Below are positions 8,716-17,417 of a stretch of 64,000 nt of DNA, one piece after another. This DNA is from an uncultured Clostridia bacterium. GTDB lineage: Bacteria; Bacillota; Clostridia; UBA1381. The position numbers and the translations under genes are program-made. Location: NCBI GenBank assembly GCA_959602045.1, contig CAUGRT010000007.1, forward strand, positions 1 to 64,000, written 5' to 3'. How positions within the stretch are numbered: position 1 is the first letter of the stretch; each line of letters begins with the position of its first letter. The notes below the pieces were generated by a model, which saw only the letters and a list, made by a program, of their open reading frames with translations, was not told where the DNA came from and made no database searches.

Positions 8716-10527
8716 TTATTCAGCCGGTACTGCATCGGCTATCGTTGCAAGACTGCTGCTTTCCCACAAGAAACCTTTTACCTGCTTAACCGCAGCGGCT
8801 GTGGTTTCGCTTATGACCATTTCCGCAGTGCCCTGAATCGGCTGATCTGCCGCAATCGTCGTCAAACCTGCCTGCAAAAGTACTCCGGACTGATCGTATG
8901 CTGCAACCAATACCCAAACAGAATCGCTGGATGTGGTATCACTCAGATTAACCGCATACTTTACGGTATCCCCTGCCTGAATGTCTGCAACCTTTAACGG
9001 ATTTGTTCCGTTTAAGAGCTGATAAGCTGTGTTGATCTGCTCATACTCCAGAACCATCTTATCCAGGTAAACCGTTGCCGGTGCAGAGGATAAATTCTGG
9101 AACTGGATTCCGTAAATGCTTGTCGTGTCCTCAGAAATCGTAAAGGTCACATACTGCCAACCGGTGAAATCTGTAGCAACAGCGTCGGTATAGCAATATT
9201 TCTGACTGCCGTTCGACTTCCATGTGTTCAGTCTTAATGATGTATTACTGTCCCCGTTGCCGTATACCCAAAGACCAATGCTCTTTACTTTGCTGTTTTC
9301 TTTTTGCGGAAGTACTAAACCCCCGTTTGAATAATTTTTGTTTGCAATTTCTGTTTTTGCAAATTCCATTCCAGCAGGAATAACCAATTTTCCCGAACCG
9401 ATTCCCTCTTTTACATAAGTACCGTCATCATTAAGGTTTAAATATTGGGCGTTTGTGGCTACTCCGTACCATGTAGAAGTGCTTTCAAATGCATCCAGAA
9501 TCGTTTCATCATCCTTTTGATAATCAACCGTCAAAGCGTCCATGTAAAATTCACCCGGAGTATTGAACTGTACGATAAACTGTCTGAATGCTTTCGCGGT
9601 TACTTCCCAATTGTAGGTTGTATTGAAGTTCCAGCGTACATAATGCCAGCCTTCGCCCGATATCCGCTGCTTTCTGCTATTATATGCAAACGTTACATCC
9701 GTGTCGCCTTTAATATAAACCCAGAATCCAAAGGATTTCGGTGTATAACCCTCAAATGCCGGAATTGCTTTACCGTAAACATTCGCTAACCGCAAAAACT
9801 TTGATACTAAGAAATAGGATTCGCCACTCACACTGGTACTGCTGACCTTCAAGGAACCCTCTCCATCCTTTACATAAGCCTTATCCGTATTCTGGCTGAG
9901 TGTGAAGCTTGACGCATTCCAGTCATCCGTATAATTTTCAAAGGAATCCACCGGATCATTAACGCTCTGATAATTCAACTCCATGTCATCAATATAGATT
10001 GCAGCGTCTACCTCCGCTTTATCCCAAAGGAACATATCCAGAGTATTGCAAGAGGTAATATCAAAGGTCAGCTCCTGCCATCCCTGTTCCAGTGTTTTTG
10101 CCTCCCAATTGCCATACGCTCCGTTGACCTCAACGCCATCTGCTGTTCTTCCGTAGGATGCTATCGTTGAGCCTTCCGCATCCTCTGTAGCATAAACATG
10201 CATTTTTACGCTTTTGATGACTTCGTTCTCTCTTTTGGGAACTCCGTTATCCCTAATACGAAGATTTGCCGTTCCGCTGTCGGTCTTAGTAATCTGAACC
10301 GATCCATTACCATCGCTGCTGTACATCGGACCATCATAGAAAGCCGCTTTCCAGTTATTGTTGTCCGAATCTGCCTGATAAAAGTTACTGATGTCTTGCT
10401 CGGAACTGATCGGCTTCCATGAAATCCAGTCACCTGTTCCGGATGCCATAGCCGGTACATACGCAGCAAAGGTAGCAGCCGTAACCGCAGCCGCAATCAG
10501 TCCATTTGTTAATTTGGATACTTTCAT
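8716..10527 (-). CDS. Secreted protein of three tandem carbohydrate-binding-like modules
   Basis: 603 aa with signal peptide (about 1-28, ending AMA) and no recognised catalytic domain. Three related ~150-aa modules (about 35-185, 195-345 and 350-500) each carry the pattern (S/K)(I/F)G(F/L)WVY...GD..., then GW.YV.(F/W), and end YLDKM.LEY or MDALTVDYQ. This is the signature of the galactose-binding-like jelly roll seen throughout this locus. The C-terminal ~95 aa is the shared beta domain (AAYDQSGVLL ... KGFLWESSS). Start at 10527 is chosen because AAAAGGAGAG lies about 7 nt upstream; ten codons further up there is no ribosome site. Likely role is glycan binding at the surface; ligand unknown. 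Flanked by an SLH protein upstream and the deacetylase downstream in the same transcription direction. Confidence 0.8.
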   Translation of the reverse strand: MKVSKLTNGLIAAAVTAATFAAYVPAMASGTGDWISWKPISSEQDISNFYQADSDNNNWKAAFYDGPMYSSDGNGSVQITKTDSGTANLRIRDNGVPKRENEVIKSVKMHVYATEDAEGSTIASYGRTADGVEVNGAYGNWEAKTLEQGWQELTFDITSCNTLDMFLWDKAEVDAAIYIDDMELNYQSVNDPVDSFENYTDDWNASSFTLSQNTDKAYVKDGEGSLKVSSTSVSGESYFLVSKFLRLANVYGKAIPAFEGYTPKSFGFWVYIKGDTDVTFAYNSRKQRISGEGWHYVRWNFNTTYNWEVTAKAFRQFIVQFNTPGEFYMDALTVDYQKDDETILDAFESTSTWYGVATNAQYLNLNDDGTYVKEGIGSGKLVIPAGMEFAKTEIANKNYSNGGLVLPQKENSKVKSIGLWVYGNGDSNTSLRLNTWKSNGSQKYCYTDAVATDFTGWQYVTFTISEDTTSIYGIQFQNLSSAPATVYLDKMVLEYEQINTAYQLLNGTNPLKVADIQAGDTVKYAVNLSDTTSSDSVWVLVAAYDQSGVLLQAGLTTIAADQPIQGTAEMVISETTAAAVKQVKGFLWESSSLATIADAVPAE

Positions 10528-10623
10528 TTCTTTACTCTCCTTTTCCTTTTTTATCATTTATTTAGTTTTAATAAATAAAACTCACTTTAAATCCATGCCG
10601 CTCCGAAAGCGACACTATTTCAG

Positions 10624-13137
10624 CTATTTATAAACCACAATATTCTTAACCAATGTATACCGCGTTTGTATAAACACCATAGACGCTTCGTTCGGTGAGG
10701 AATCTGCGTCGATAATATCATCAATCGTTCCCACACTGACCTGATTCGTTGCCGTATCATAAACATAAACTGGCGCTTTGGTAAAGAGGTTGTTATAAAT
10801 CAAATCCTCCGTTGTCGGATCAGCCGCAACGCCGATAATATCGCCCTCTTTATACTGCACCTTTCCGGCAAGTCTGCCCTTAGCATTAACGGCATTGGAA
10901 TAAATCTTGGTTTCTCCTGCCTTATAAACCTCTGCAATTTTATCTACAACGCCTTTTACATCCGGGCTATAGAAGATAATATCTCCCTTTTCCAGATCGG
11001 CAAAGCCATCCTCCGTTTTGGAGGGAACCTCTACTTTTTTACCGCTTTTATAAACAGTAATCATGTCAATAATACTGCCGTCCGCGTCCACGGATTTATA
11101 CTTATCCGCAACTACCGCCAGCGGTTCAGAGTCCCCTACCGTTGCTTCTTGTCCGGCACTGCTCGGTATCAGCACAAAATCCGCAATACGGCTGTTATCT
11201 ATCGAGAAAATCGATGTTTTTTGATCAATATCATTCATATCCTGAAGCGTACATACCGTATAATCATTCAAGGATGTGTAATTTTCCGGAATGTAGCAGA
11301 AGAATGTTGCAGAACCCGAACAGAAGATTCCGTTACGTTTTTCTTTCAGGAACGTATGAGATTCCGCAGAGTAATAATAATTTTCATCATTACTTAAGGT
11401 CGTAATCCTCGTTCCGGACGGTGTTTCAAGCTTTGTCACTTCTCCCTTATCGTTCAGCTCATACAACACCGGCACTACGCCGTACCAAGTATTGCTTCTG
11501 ATTTGCTGAAGCTTTTCGCCCAACGCCTGACCGGTATAGCCTTTTCCGTCAATTGACACATTTTTCGCCAATTTCAGCTTTAATGCCTCCTGTTCGCGAT
11601 CTATCAGCTTCATGCCGTATTCATCGCTGAACTCGGTTTCCTCATATGCCGACACCAGTAAGCCGGTTCTTCCGTAAACCAGGGTATTGTCGCACCCGGC
11701 AACCCTGCCCCGAAAATCTATATACGCGCTGATCATCTTTCCTGCCTGTAAAGTCAAAAGCGGATTATTCTGTCTGTTTTTAAAGTAATCCGACAGCTTA
11801 TATTCTTTCTCGGCAATCGTGACGCTCTCATCTGACATCTTTTCCACTCTGCCAACCGCTTTGTCGTTTGATACAATGACTTCTGCTATATCGCCGTCCT
11901 TACTCTCCGCAATAGAAAGCACATTCCACTTCGTAATATCGGACGCCTCCATTGCATTTCCCGAAGCATCGGTTAAGGCCAGTATGCCGTACTTTGAGAG
12001 TTCTATCGTATCGCCCTCAATATAATCCTGAATCTTATCTCCGTCTGAAAAAACCTTTTTGACAATGACCGTCTTGTAAGAGTTAATAAACAGAATATTA
12101 TATTTTCCGTCTCCGTCGTTATCCACCAGTCGCAGACTGCCGGATTCCGGCTTAAAATCCGCACGGGTGAGATTATTGCAAAGCTTGTTATTATATACCA
12201 CCGTAAGATCTTTCGGCAAAGTCAAGGTCTTTTCCCGATTAGCGTCTGTTGTGTAGATAATTTTATCAATCTGCGTTTGCTCCGAAACATCCTCGCAGTC
12301 AATCGTCAGCACCGAGGTCTTATCATCCGTTTCGATATACAGTAACTCATCGGTTCCGTTTTTGTCGTCCGCGCGGTAATAATACGACACATATTCTCCG
12401 ATATGCTGTGCCGCATCGGTGTTTCCTACTGCAAACGCACGGTCTTGAATCCTTACAAAGCTGCTGTCCACATCCCCGGCATTGCCTAAATTCGTCCGAT
12501 AATTTGCCGTAACAATGCCCTTATCATCATAAATGTCATGATAATAATTCAACAGGTTCCGATCTCCCTTAACGAACTTTCCGTTTCCGTCCTGAATCAT
12601 AACCTCCGCGTCCAGAGCGTTATAGAAAATCTCCGCCAGCTGTTCATATGATAACGCAGTATTCATATCTGCAATTTCCGCATGATTGAGAAGCTTCAGA
12701 TCATTTGCCACACGCGTATAGCCGGCAGGATAACCGCCGTAATACTCAGCGGTTTCCGAATAGCCCAAAATCCGATCTAACATCACGATCAGCTCCTGTG
12801 CCGTAATCGGATCATCCGGTCGGAATAAACCGCCGGCTCCCTTGATAATGCCCAGTCGGTAAGCGGTATTAATGTTAGAAATATTCGCGCTCACATCCTC
12901 AAAAACACTTGTCTTATCCGTTCCGGACGGCAGATTTGCATCCATCAGCCGCAGCAGATAGGTAATCGCACCGCTTCTGGTGGTAATGGTTGCTTTTGCC
13001 TGTGGATCAAATATGCCTAATGCAGTCAGAATATTGATTTCCCGCTCTGCATTGATAGTTTCCTCCGCAAAAACCGAAACAGTACCGGAAAGAATACAAG
13101 ACAAGGTGAGTAACAGTACCATAAATTTTTTCAGCAT
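10624..13137 (-). CDS. Large SLH-anchored surface protein with an uncharacterised beta-rich module (paralogue of 58953-62075)
   Basis: 837 aa. Signal peptide (about 1-24, ending VFA), three SLH-type repeats at the N-terminus (about 28-210; VFEDVSANIS..., GLFRPDDPITAQELIVML, ALSYEQLAEIFYNAL), then a ~620-aa region without recognised enzyme motifs. That region aligns by eye with the downstream part of the 1040-aa protein at 58953-62075 (shared FKPESG/FRPECG, NSYKTV/NSFKSL, VIVSNDKAVG/IIVSSDSVTG, KTFLIDF/SAYIDFRG). Start 13137 gives MLKKFM; upstream ATGs abut the AAAGGA ribosome site. It sits between two secreted glycan-active proteins. Inference: a wall-anchored component of the glycan system, possibly a receptor or scaffold. 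The module's function is unknown. Confidence 0.8.
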   Translation of the reverse strand: MLKKFMVLLLTLSCILSGTVSVFAEETINAEREINILTALGIFDPQAKATITTRSGAITYLLRLMDANLPSGTDKTSVFEDVSANISNINTAYRLGIIKGAGGLFRPDDPITAQELIVMLDRILGYSETAEYYGGYPAGYTRVANDLKLLNHAEIADMNTALSYEQLAEIFYNALDAEVMIQDGNGKFVKGDRNLLNYYHDIYDDKGIVTANYRTNLGNAGDVDSSFVRIQDRAFAVGNTDAAQHIGEYVSYYYRADDKNGTDELLYIETDDKTSVLTIDCEDVSEQTQIDKIIYTTDANREKTLTLPKDLTVVYNNKLCNNLTRADFKPESGSLRLVDNDGDGKYNILFINSYKTVIVKKVFSDGDKIQDYIEGDTIELSKYGILALTDASGNAMEASDITKWNVLSIAESKDGDIAEVIVSNDKAVGRVEKMSDESVTIAEKEYKLSDYFKNRQNNPLLTLQAGKMISAYIDFRGRVAGCDNTLVYGRTGLLVSAYEETEFSDEYGMKLIDREQEALKLKLAKNVSIDGKGYTGQALGEKLQQIRSNTWYGVVPVLYELNDKGEVTKLETPSGTRITTLSNDENYYYSAESHTFLKEKRNGIFCSGSATFFCYIPENYTSLNDYTVCTLQDMNDIDQKTSIFSIDNSRIADFVLIPSSAGQEATVGDSEPLAVVADKYKSVDADGSIIDMITVYKSGKKVEVPSKTEDGFADLEKGDIIFYSPDVKGVVDKIAEVYKAGETKIYSNAVNAKGRLAGKVQYKEGDIIGVAADPTTEDLIYNNLFTKAPVYVYDTATNQVSVGTIDDIIDADSSPNEASMVFIQTRYTLVKNIVVYK

Positions 13138-13179
13138 TTTTATAACCATTCCTTTCCGTGCTGTAAGGCACAAAATTTA

Positions 13180-13356
13180 AGTCTGAAAGAAAATCGCTCA
13201 GAGTGCTGCTTTGCAGCGAGTGGTGCTGTACGACGGTACTTCTCACTGCGGTTCGGTCACTGAATGGCTCTAACAATTCACTGAATTGTCAGAGCCATTC
13301 AGCCGCTTCGCTACCCCGAGCAAAAAGTTGTGCTATGGGCGATTTTATTCAGACTT
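13180..13356. repeat. ~177-bp imperfect palindromic element (MITE-like) inside the glycan operon
   Basis: Outer arms near 13180-13200 and 13338-13356 share AAGTCTGAA.(A)AAATCGC. The core at 13261-13302 is a near-perfect hairpin, TGAATGGCTCT-(A)ACAATTC-ACT-GAATTGT-C-AGAGCCATTCA. A small GCTGC-TTT-GCAGC hairpin lies at about 13206-13218. It fills nearly the whole 218-bp gap between the SLH gene and the glycosidase gene. The right arm ends at the stop codon of the upstream gene. No transposase or obvious target duplication is seen. It may be a non-autonomous element or a transcript-processing structure. Confidence 0.6.
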
Positions 13357-16184
13357 TATTCCTCCTTTGTCTGATAGTATTCTTTCAGCTTGTTTGCCGT
13401 ATCTTCATCAATTTCCAATTCCGAATTACTGATGACAATCAACCCATCGAGCCAATAAATATGCTTGCCCAGAGCCTCTGCCAAAAATCTTGCCGGTACA
13501 TAGCTGATGTCGTTTAATACAAAGGTTTGTGCACCCTCCGCAGTATCGCTCAAATCCTTTTTATTCCCTCTGACTATTCCGAAATCACTGTTAGTTTGCA
13601 GCAAAACCGCCGAGGACGCGATCTTTTCCCAAAGCTGCTTTTCCTGAACCGTTCCGGGAGTATCGGCATTATAGACATCATACGTTTCATCCGAATTGAT
13701 TCTGATAACCATCGGATAATCGCGTGCAATCATATCCTTAAAAATCGTCTTATCGCCATCTTTTTCAAAATTCAATGCCTGAACCGTTCCCGTAATCATA
13801 TCAATACATACCGCATTTTTGACGTCTATGCCGCTGATGGTAATGTCAGTTGCCCGACCGGTGTTTGCACTGCGCATTTTCGCCATAACCCAATATGGGA
13901 TCTGATAAGTATCCCCGTTTTTAAAGCATTCATAAATCATATTATCGGGCTGTGAAAATTCCGCCTGCATTTCCTCTGCAATCTGATATCCGTTATTCAT
14001 CACATTGGCAACGTTTCTTAATGCATACCAGGAATCTAACCGCTCTCCAGCGGCGCTCATCAAGCCCCATTCAATATCGTTTGTCTTGATAAAATCAAGC
14101 GTCCACCAACAAGTCGGGCCTACATTGAGCATCTGATGATAAATATACTCACGCGCCAGATATTTTGCCTGAACCAATTCGGTTACGCAATAGGGATTTG
14201 CGCCGCGGTTGATAGAGGTTTCGGTACACCAGATTTCACAATTCGGATTATACTGCTGAATCAGCTTTCTGTAATTGTCGATTTCATCACGATAATCCTT
14301 ATATTTATGATCCTTCGGGAAATATCGTGTTCCGTTATGGATAAACGTTCCGTTGGCTTCAATCATGTTATCCGGGCCGTAGGTTTCCTTATAAACGTGG
14401 ATTCCCATAATATCAATCTTCCCGGCAAGACCGTTCTCCATGATATTCTTTGTCCAGTCAAAGTCAATCAACGCCGTTTCGATTTCGATTTTGCAGCCCG
14501 GATCCAGCTGACGAATCCGATCCGCAACCTTTCCGACTACAATCGCATAGGCTGTCTCTCTGCTTTTTGAACCTCCGGGATCTCCATGGAAATTCTCTTC
14601 ATTTGAGATTTGCCATACATCCACATAGTCCTTTAATGCCGTAACATACGGTTCAACCTGCTTTGCAAATTCATCTCCGAGAGCCTTTGCGTCCTCCTCT
14701 GAAATATTGCCGATTCCATGCAGGAAACGATAGGTAATATTTACGCCGTTCTCACTCAGATGGCGCATATTTTCCTTTTCAATCTCACTGACGTTTCCGT
14801 TTCCCCAAAATTCCAGATTGATAATATTAATCCATTTCGCACCGGAATCGAATATATTCGAAAAATACTGATCATAGTCCAGAACCTGATTGGAGGATAA
14901 GGGATTTCCGCCCTCCGCAGTGGTTCCGTGCGTATAAAGCGCCACATTTTCGCCGCTTTCGTTATACGCCTCAATTTCACGGATTTGCAGATAATAGGTT
15001 GATTTATTGCCATCATGCGTCAGCCGCGTTGCGTTCAATTTCAGGTATTTGCATGTAACCGGATCAAACTCATAGGTCACGGGCGCATTGTCCGGATCTT
15101 CATATTTAAAGTTTTTCTCCTCTGCAACCGTTGTCCAGTTTTCACCGTCCACACTGACCTCAAGCGTGTAGGCAGTCGGATAGCACCATGATCTTTTTCT
15201 CGGCAAAATATTGATTTTGTTAATCGTTTCATTTTCCGGGAAAGTCAGCATAACCCATTCCGTTGCACTGGAAGAAGCATGCATTCCGGAGGAATAAACC
15301 GTATTGGTCTGATCCGCCAATGTCTCGCCGTCGTTGAGCCAGCCTGCTGCCCACGCTACGCCGCGCGTTCCCGGTGCAATCGTTCGCACTGTTCCGTTAT
15401 CTCCCGTTGCTACACCGCTGATATTATCCGGAAGATCCTTTGATTCCTTATATTTCAGCATTTGCAGCGGATTTTCGTTGCCGATCTGCGCGGTTTGCGG
15501 ACTTGTTCTTTTCACCGCCGGAACCGTTACCTCCTGCAAGGTTGCCGCACCCTCTCCGGATGAACCGCTTTCATCTCCGCCGAACATTCCGGCAATCTCG
15601 CTGCCGGCTCCCTCGGTGGCATAATAGCTGTTCTCACTAAAGGTTAAATCGTCAAAATACAACTCTCCGGTATTTCCATACTCTGAGCTGCTCTTTTTTA
15701 CAAGAAATTCATAAACCCGAATATCGGGCGTAATGTTATCGCCCAGCTTGTATTCAATATACCGCCAACCCTCAAAGTTGACAGCCGTAAAACCAAAGCG
15801 GACATTTGCGCCGTCCCCGGTGCGCAGATCCACGCCAACCGAGGCTTCTTTACCGTCCCCGTAAACCCAGAAACCCATGTATTTATACTTCGAGGAATTT
15901 TTCACAAGCATTCCGCCCTTAGACCATTCCTTTGAGATAATACCGATTTCAAAAGTGTCTTTATTATAGCTATACTTTAAAGAACGTGCCCCGGAATGTG
16001 CATACTGCGAAGACAATGACAAAACCGCGCTATCCGTATTCTGTATCCACCAATTGCCGCTGCTGTCTTTAAATTCAAAATCATCAACCACATACGCCTT
16101 AAATTTTTCTTCTGCATGAATGACCGTATTGGGAATGACCATAATCATGATCATAAAATAGGCTATTATTCTTTTTATCGTCAT
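13356..16184 (-). CDS. Secreted clan GH-A glycoside hydrolase (GH39-like) with binding and discoidin-like modules
   Basis: 942 aa. Signal peptide (1-24), a galactose-binding-like module (about 28-190), then an F5/8C discoidin-like domain (about 270-410; EWVMLTFPENETINKINILP, YPTAYTLEVSVDGENWTTV, KYLKLNATRL). A TIM barrel follows (about 430-745), and the protein ends in a copper-amine-oxidase N-like stalk domain (about 870-930; VPARFLAEALG). Clan GH-A catalytic residues are visible: acid/base in VWQISNEENF (about residue 527) and nucleophile in EIWCTETSIN (about 652), so retaining hydrolysis is expected. Exact GH family and substrate cannot be fixed by eye; GH39 (xylosidase/iduronidase-like) is the nearest guess. 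GGAGGT lies 5 nt before the ATG. Its paralogue at 26256-29861 shares the discoidin plus barrel core. Confidence 0.82.
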   Translation of the reverse strand: MTIKRIIAYFMIMIMVIPNTVIHAEEKFKAYVVDDFEFKDSSGNWWIQNTDSAVLSLSSQYAHSGARSLKYSYNKDTFEIGIISKEWSKGGMLVKNSSKYKYMGFWVYGDGKEASVGVDLRTGDGANVRFGFTAVNFEGWRYIEYKLGDNITPDIRVYEFLVKKSSSEYGNTGELYFDDLTFSENSYYATEGAGSEIAGMFGGDESGSSGEGAATLQEVTVPAVKRTSPQTAQIGNENPLQMLKYKESKDLPDNISGVATGDNGTVRTIAPGTRGVAWAAGWLNDGETLADQTNTVYSSGMHASSSATEWVMLTFPENETINKINILPRKRSWCYPTAYTLEVSVDGENWTTVAEEKNFKYEDPDNAPVTYEFDPVTCKYLKLNATRLTHDGNKSTYYLQIREIEAYNESGENVALYTHGTTAEGGNPLSSNQVLDYDQYFSNIFDSGAKWINIINLEFWGNGNVSEIEKENMRHLSENGVNITYRFLHGIGNISEEDAKALGDEFAKQVEPYVTALKDYVDVWQISNEENFHGDPGGSKSRETAYAIVVGKVADRIRQLDPGCKIEIETALIDFDWTKNIMENGLAGKIDIMGIHVYKETYGPDNMIEANGTFIHNGTRYFPKDHKYKDYRDEIDNYRKLIQQYNPNCEIWCTETSINRGANPYCVTELVQAKYLAREYIYHQMLNVGPTCWWTLDFIKTNDIEWGLMSAAGERLDSWYALRNVANVMNNGYQIAEEMQAEFSQPDNMIYECFKNGDTYQIPYWVMAKMRSANTGRATDITISGIDVKNAVCIDMITGTVQALNFEKDGDKTIFKDMIARDYPMVIRINSDETYDVYNADTPGTVQEKQLWEKIASSAVLLQTNSDFGIVRGNKKDLSDTAEGAQTFVLNDISYVPARFLAEALGKHIYWLDGLIVISNSELEIDEDTANKLKEYYQTKEE

Positions 16185-16217
16185 ATTAAACCTCCATTCT
16201 GCCGTAAACGCAATTTT

Positions 16218-17417
16218 TTAAGCGTTATCGCCCATATGAATATGCTCGATTATTCCCCTGGTATCCAACGAATCAATCAAAAAGATTTCGGCACGCTTGA
16301 CGGTCGCAGACGGCGTCATTGTCAGATCAACCGTATTTTTTTGATCGGATAACACAAGCTTTTTGCAGTCAACGCCAATCATATAACCGTTTTCATCATA
16401 TAGACTGCAAAACATATAGGCTTCTGTTTCTTGTTCCCCCGCACGAAAGCTTTGCACCGAAACCGACATTTCCAAAGTCCCCGGCTCCGCCCCGACCGCG
16501 CTCTCTATCGCCGATCCATTATTGATAATTGCGATCGTCTGCATATCAAAATCCACCGTACGGAAGCTGATCGCCAATTCGTCAATCACCTGCCCGAAAA
16601 CATCGGTAATTCCGCTCAGCGTCACCCGATATTGAGTCGTTGCCTGCAAATCCTCATCAAATATCAGCTTGTAGCTTTTACTACTGATTTTCTCTATCTT
16701 AAATGCGGTTGCAGGTTCAACGGCTGCCTGAAACAGATTGGATTCATCAATCGGATTGGTAAAAGTGTAAACCAATTCCGCATCCAGATGAACACGTGCC
16801 GCGCCGTCTGCTACGCTGCATTCTGCCTTAAAATCCTGACGAGCGCTCGGATCGTAAGAATACCGTACACTGACCGCGTCAATATAAAGATACTTATCCT
16901 CCGGATTTTCCTTTTTTTCGACGCGCTTTACTACAATGCTATACAAGAAATTTGTTGTACTGTCCACATTAAATTCTATGTATTTCCAATCGGAAAAGTT
17001 TAACAGCGTCTTTGCACTCTCCACCATACTCGACGTATTCTGATTCTTTGTAAAAATACTGAGCTGAACATTATCGTCATTGCAGCCGTACACCCACATA
17101 CCGATTTTGGATACAATCATCCCCTCATCAATATCCGGCAGCTGTAAACCGCCGTTTTTCCAGTTATTGTTGATGATATTGATTTCTGTTCCACGATTGC
17201 TTTTCGGGTACTTGACCTGTAAAGAAGTATCTCCGTCCTTTACATATTGCAAATCCGTATTGACCGCAATATTGGCGGTTCCGCCGGCTGTCCACTGTGC
17301 AAAGCTTTCCTCCGTAAAGGTTTCTACAATCTCAGAGCTTTCAGCGGCTCCTGCGGACGCACATACCATAAGGGACAGAATCATCATACTGCATAATGCA
17401 AAAAATCTCTTAATCAT
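16218..17417 (-). CDS. Secreted carbohydrate-binding-like protein with Big_5-type domain
   Basis: 399 aa, signal peptide (about 1-24). Residues about 30-190 form the recurrent galactose-binding-like module (SKIGMWVYGCNDDNVQLSI ... DWKYIEFNV ... LYIDAVSVRY). Residues about 195-300 look like a Big_5 Ig-like domain (LVYTFTNPIDESNL ... TTQYRVTLSGITDVFGQVID). The last ~90 aa match the shared C-terminal beta domain (SLYDENGYMIG ... AEIFLIDSLDTRG). No catalytic motif is seen. Start 17417 puts GGAGG 9 nt upstream and overlaps the stop of the preceding SLH gene by 8 bp, implying translational coupling; an ATG at 17423 is only 3 nt from GGAGG. Likely an accessory glycan-binding protein. Confidence 0.78.
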   Translation of the reverse strand: MIKRFFALCSMMILSLMVCASAGAAESSEIVETFTEESFAQWTAGGTANIAVNTDLQYVKDGDTSLQVKYPKSNRGTEINIINNNWKNGGLQLPDIDEGMIVSKIGMWVYGCNDDNVQLSIFTKNQNTSSMVESAKTLLNFSDWKYIEFNVDSTTNFLYSIVVKRVEKKENPEDKYLYIDAVSVRYSYDPSARQDFKAECSVADGAARVHLDAELVYTFTNPIDESNLFQAAVEPATAFKIEKISSKSYKLIFDEDLQATTQYRVTLSGITDVFGQVIDELAISFRTVDFDMQTIAIINNGSAIESAVGAEPGTLEMSVSVQSFRAGEQETEAYMFCSLYDENGYMIGVDCKKLVLSDQKNTVDLTMTPSATVKRAEIFLIDSLDTRGIIEHIHMGDNA

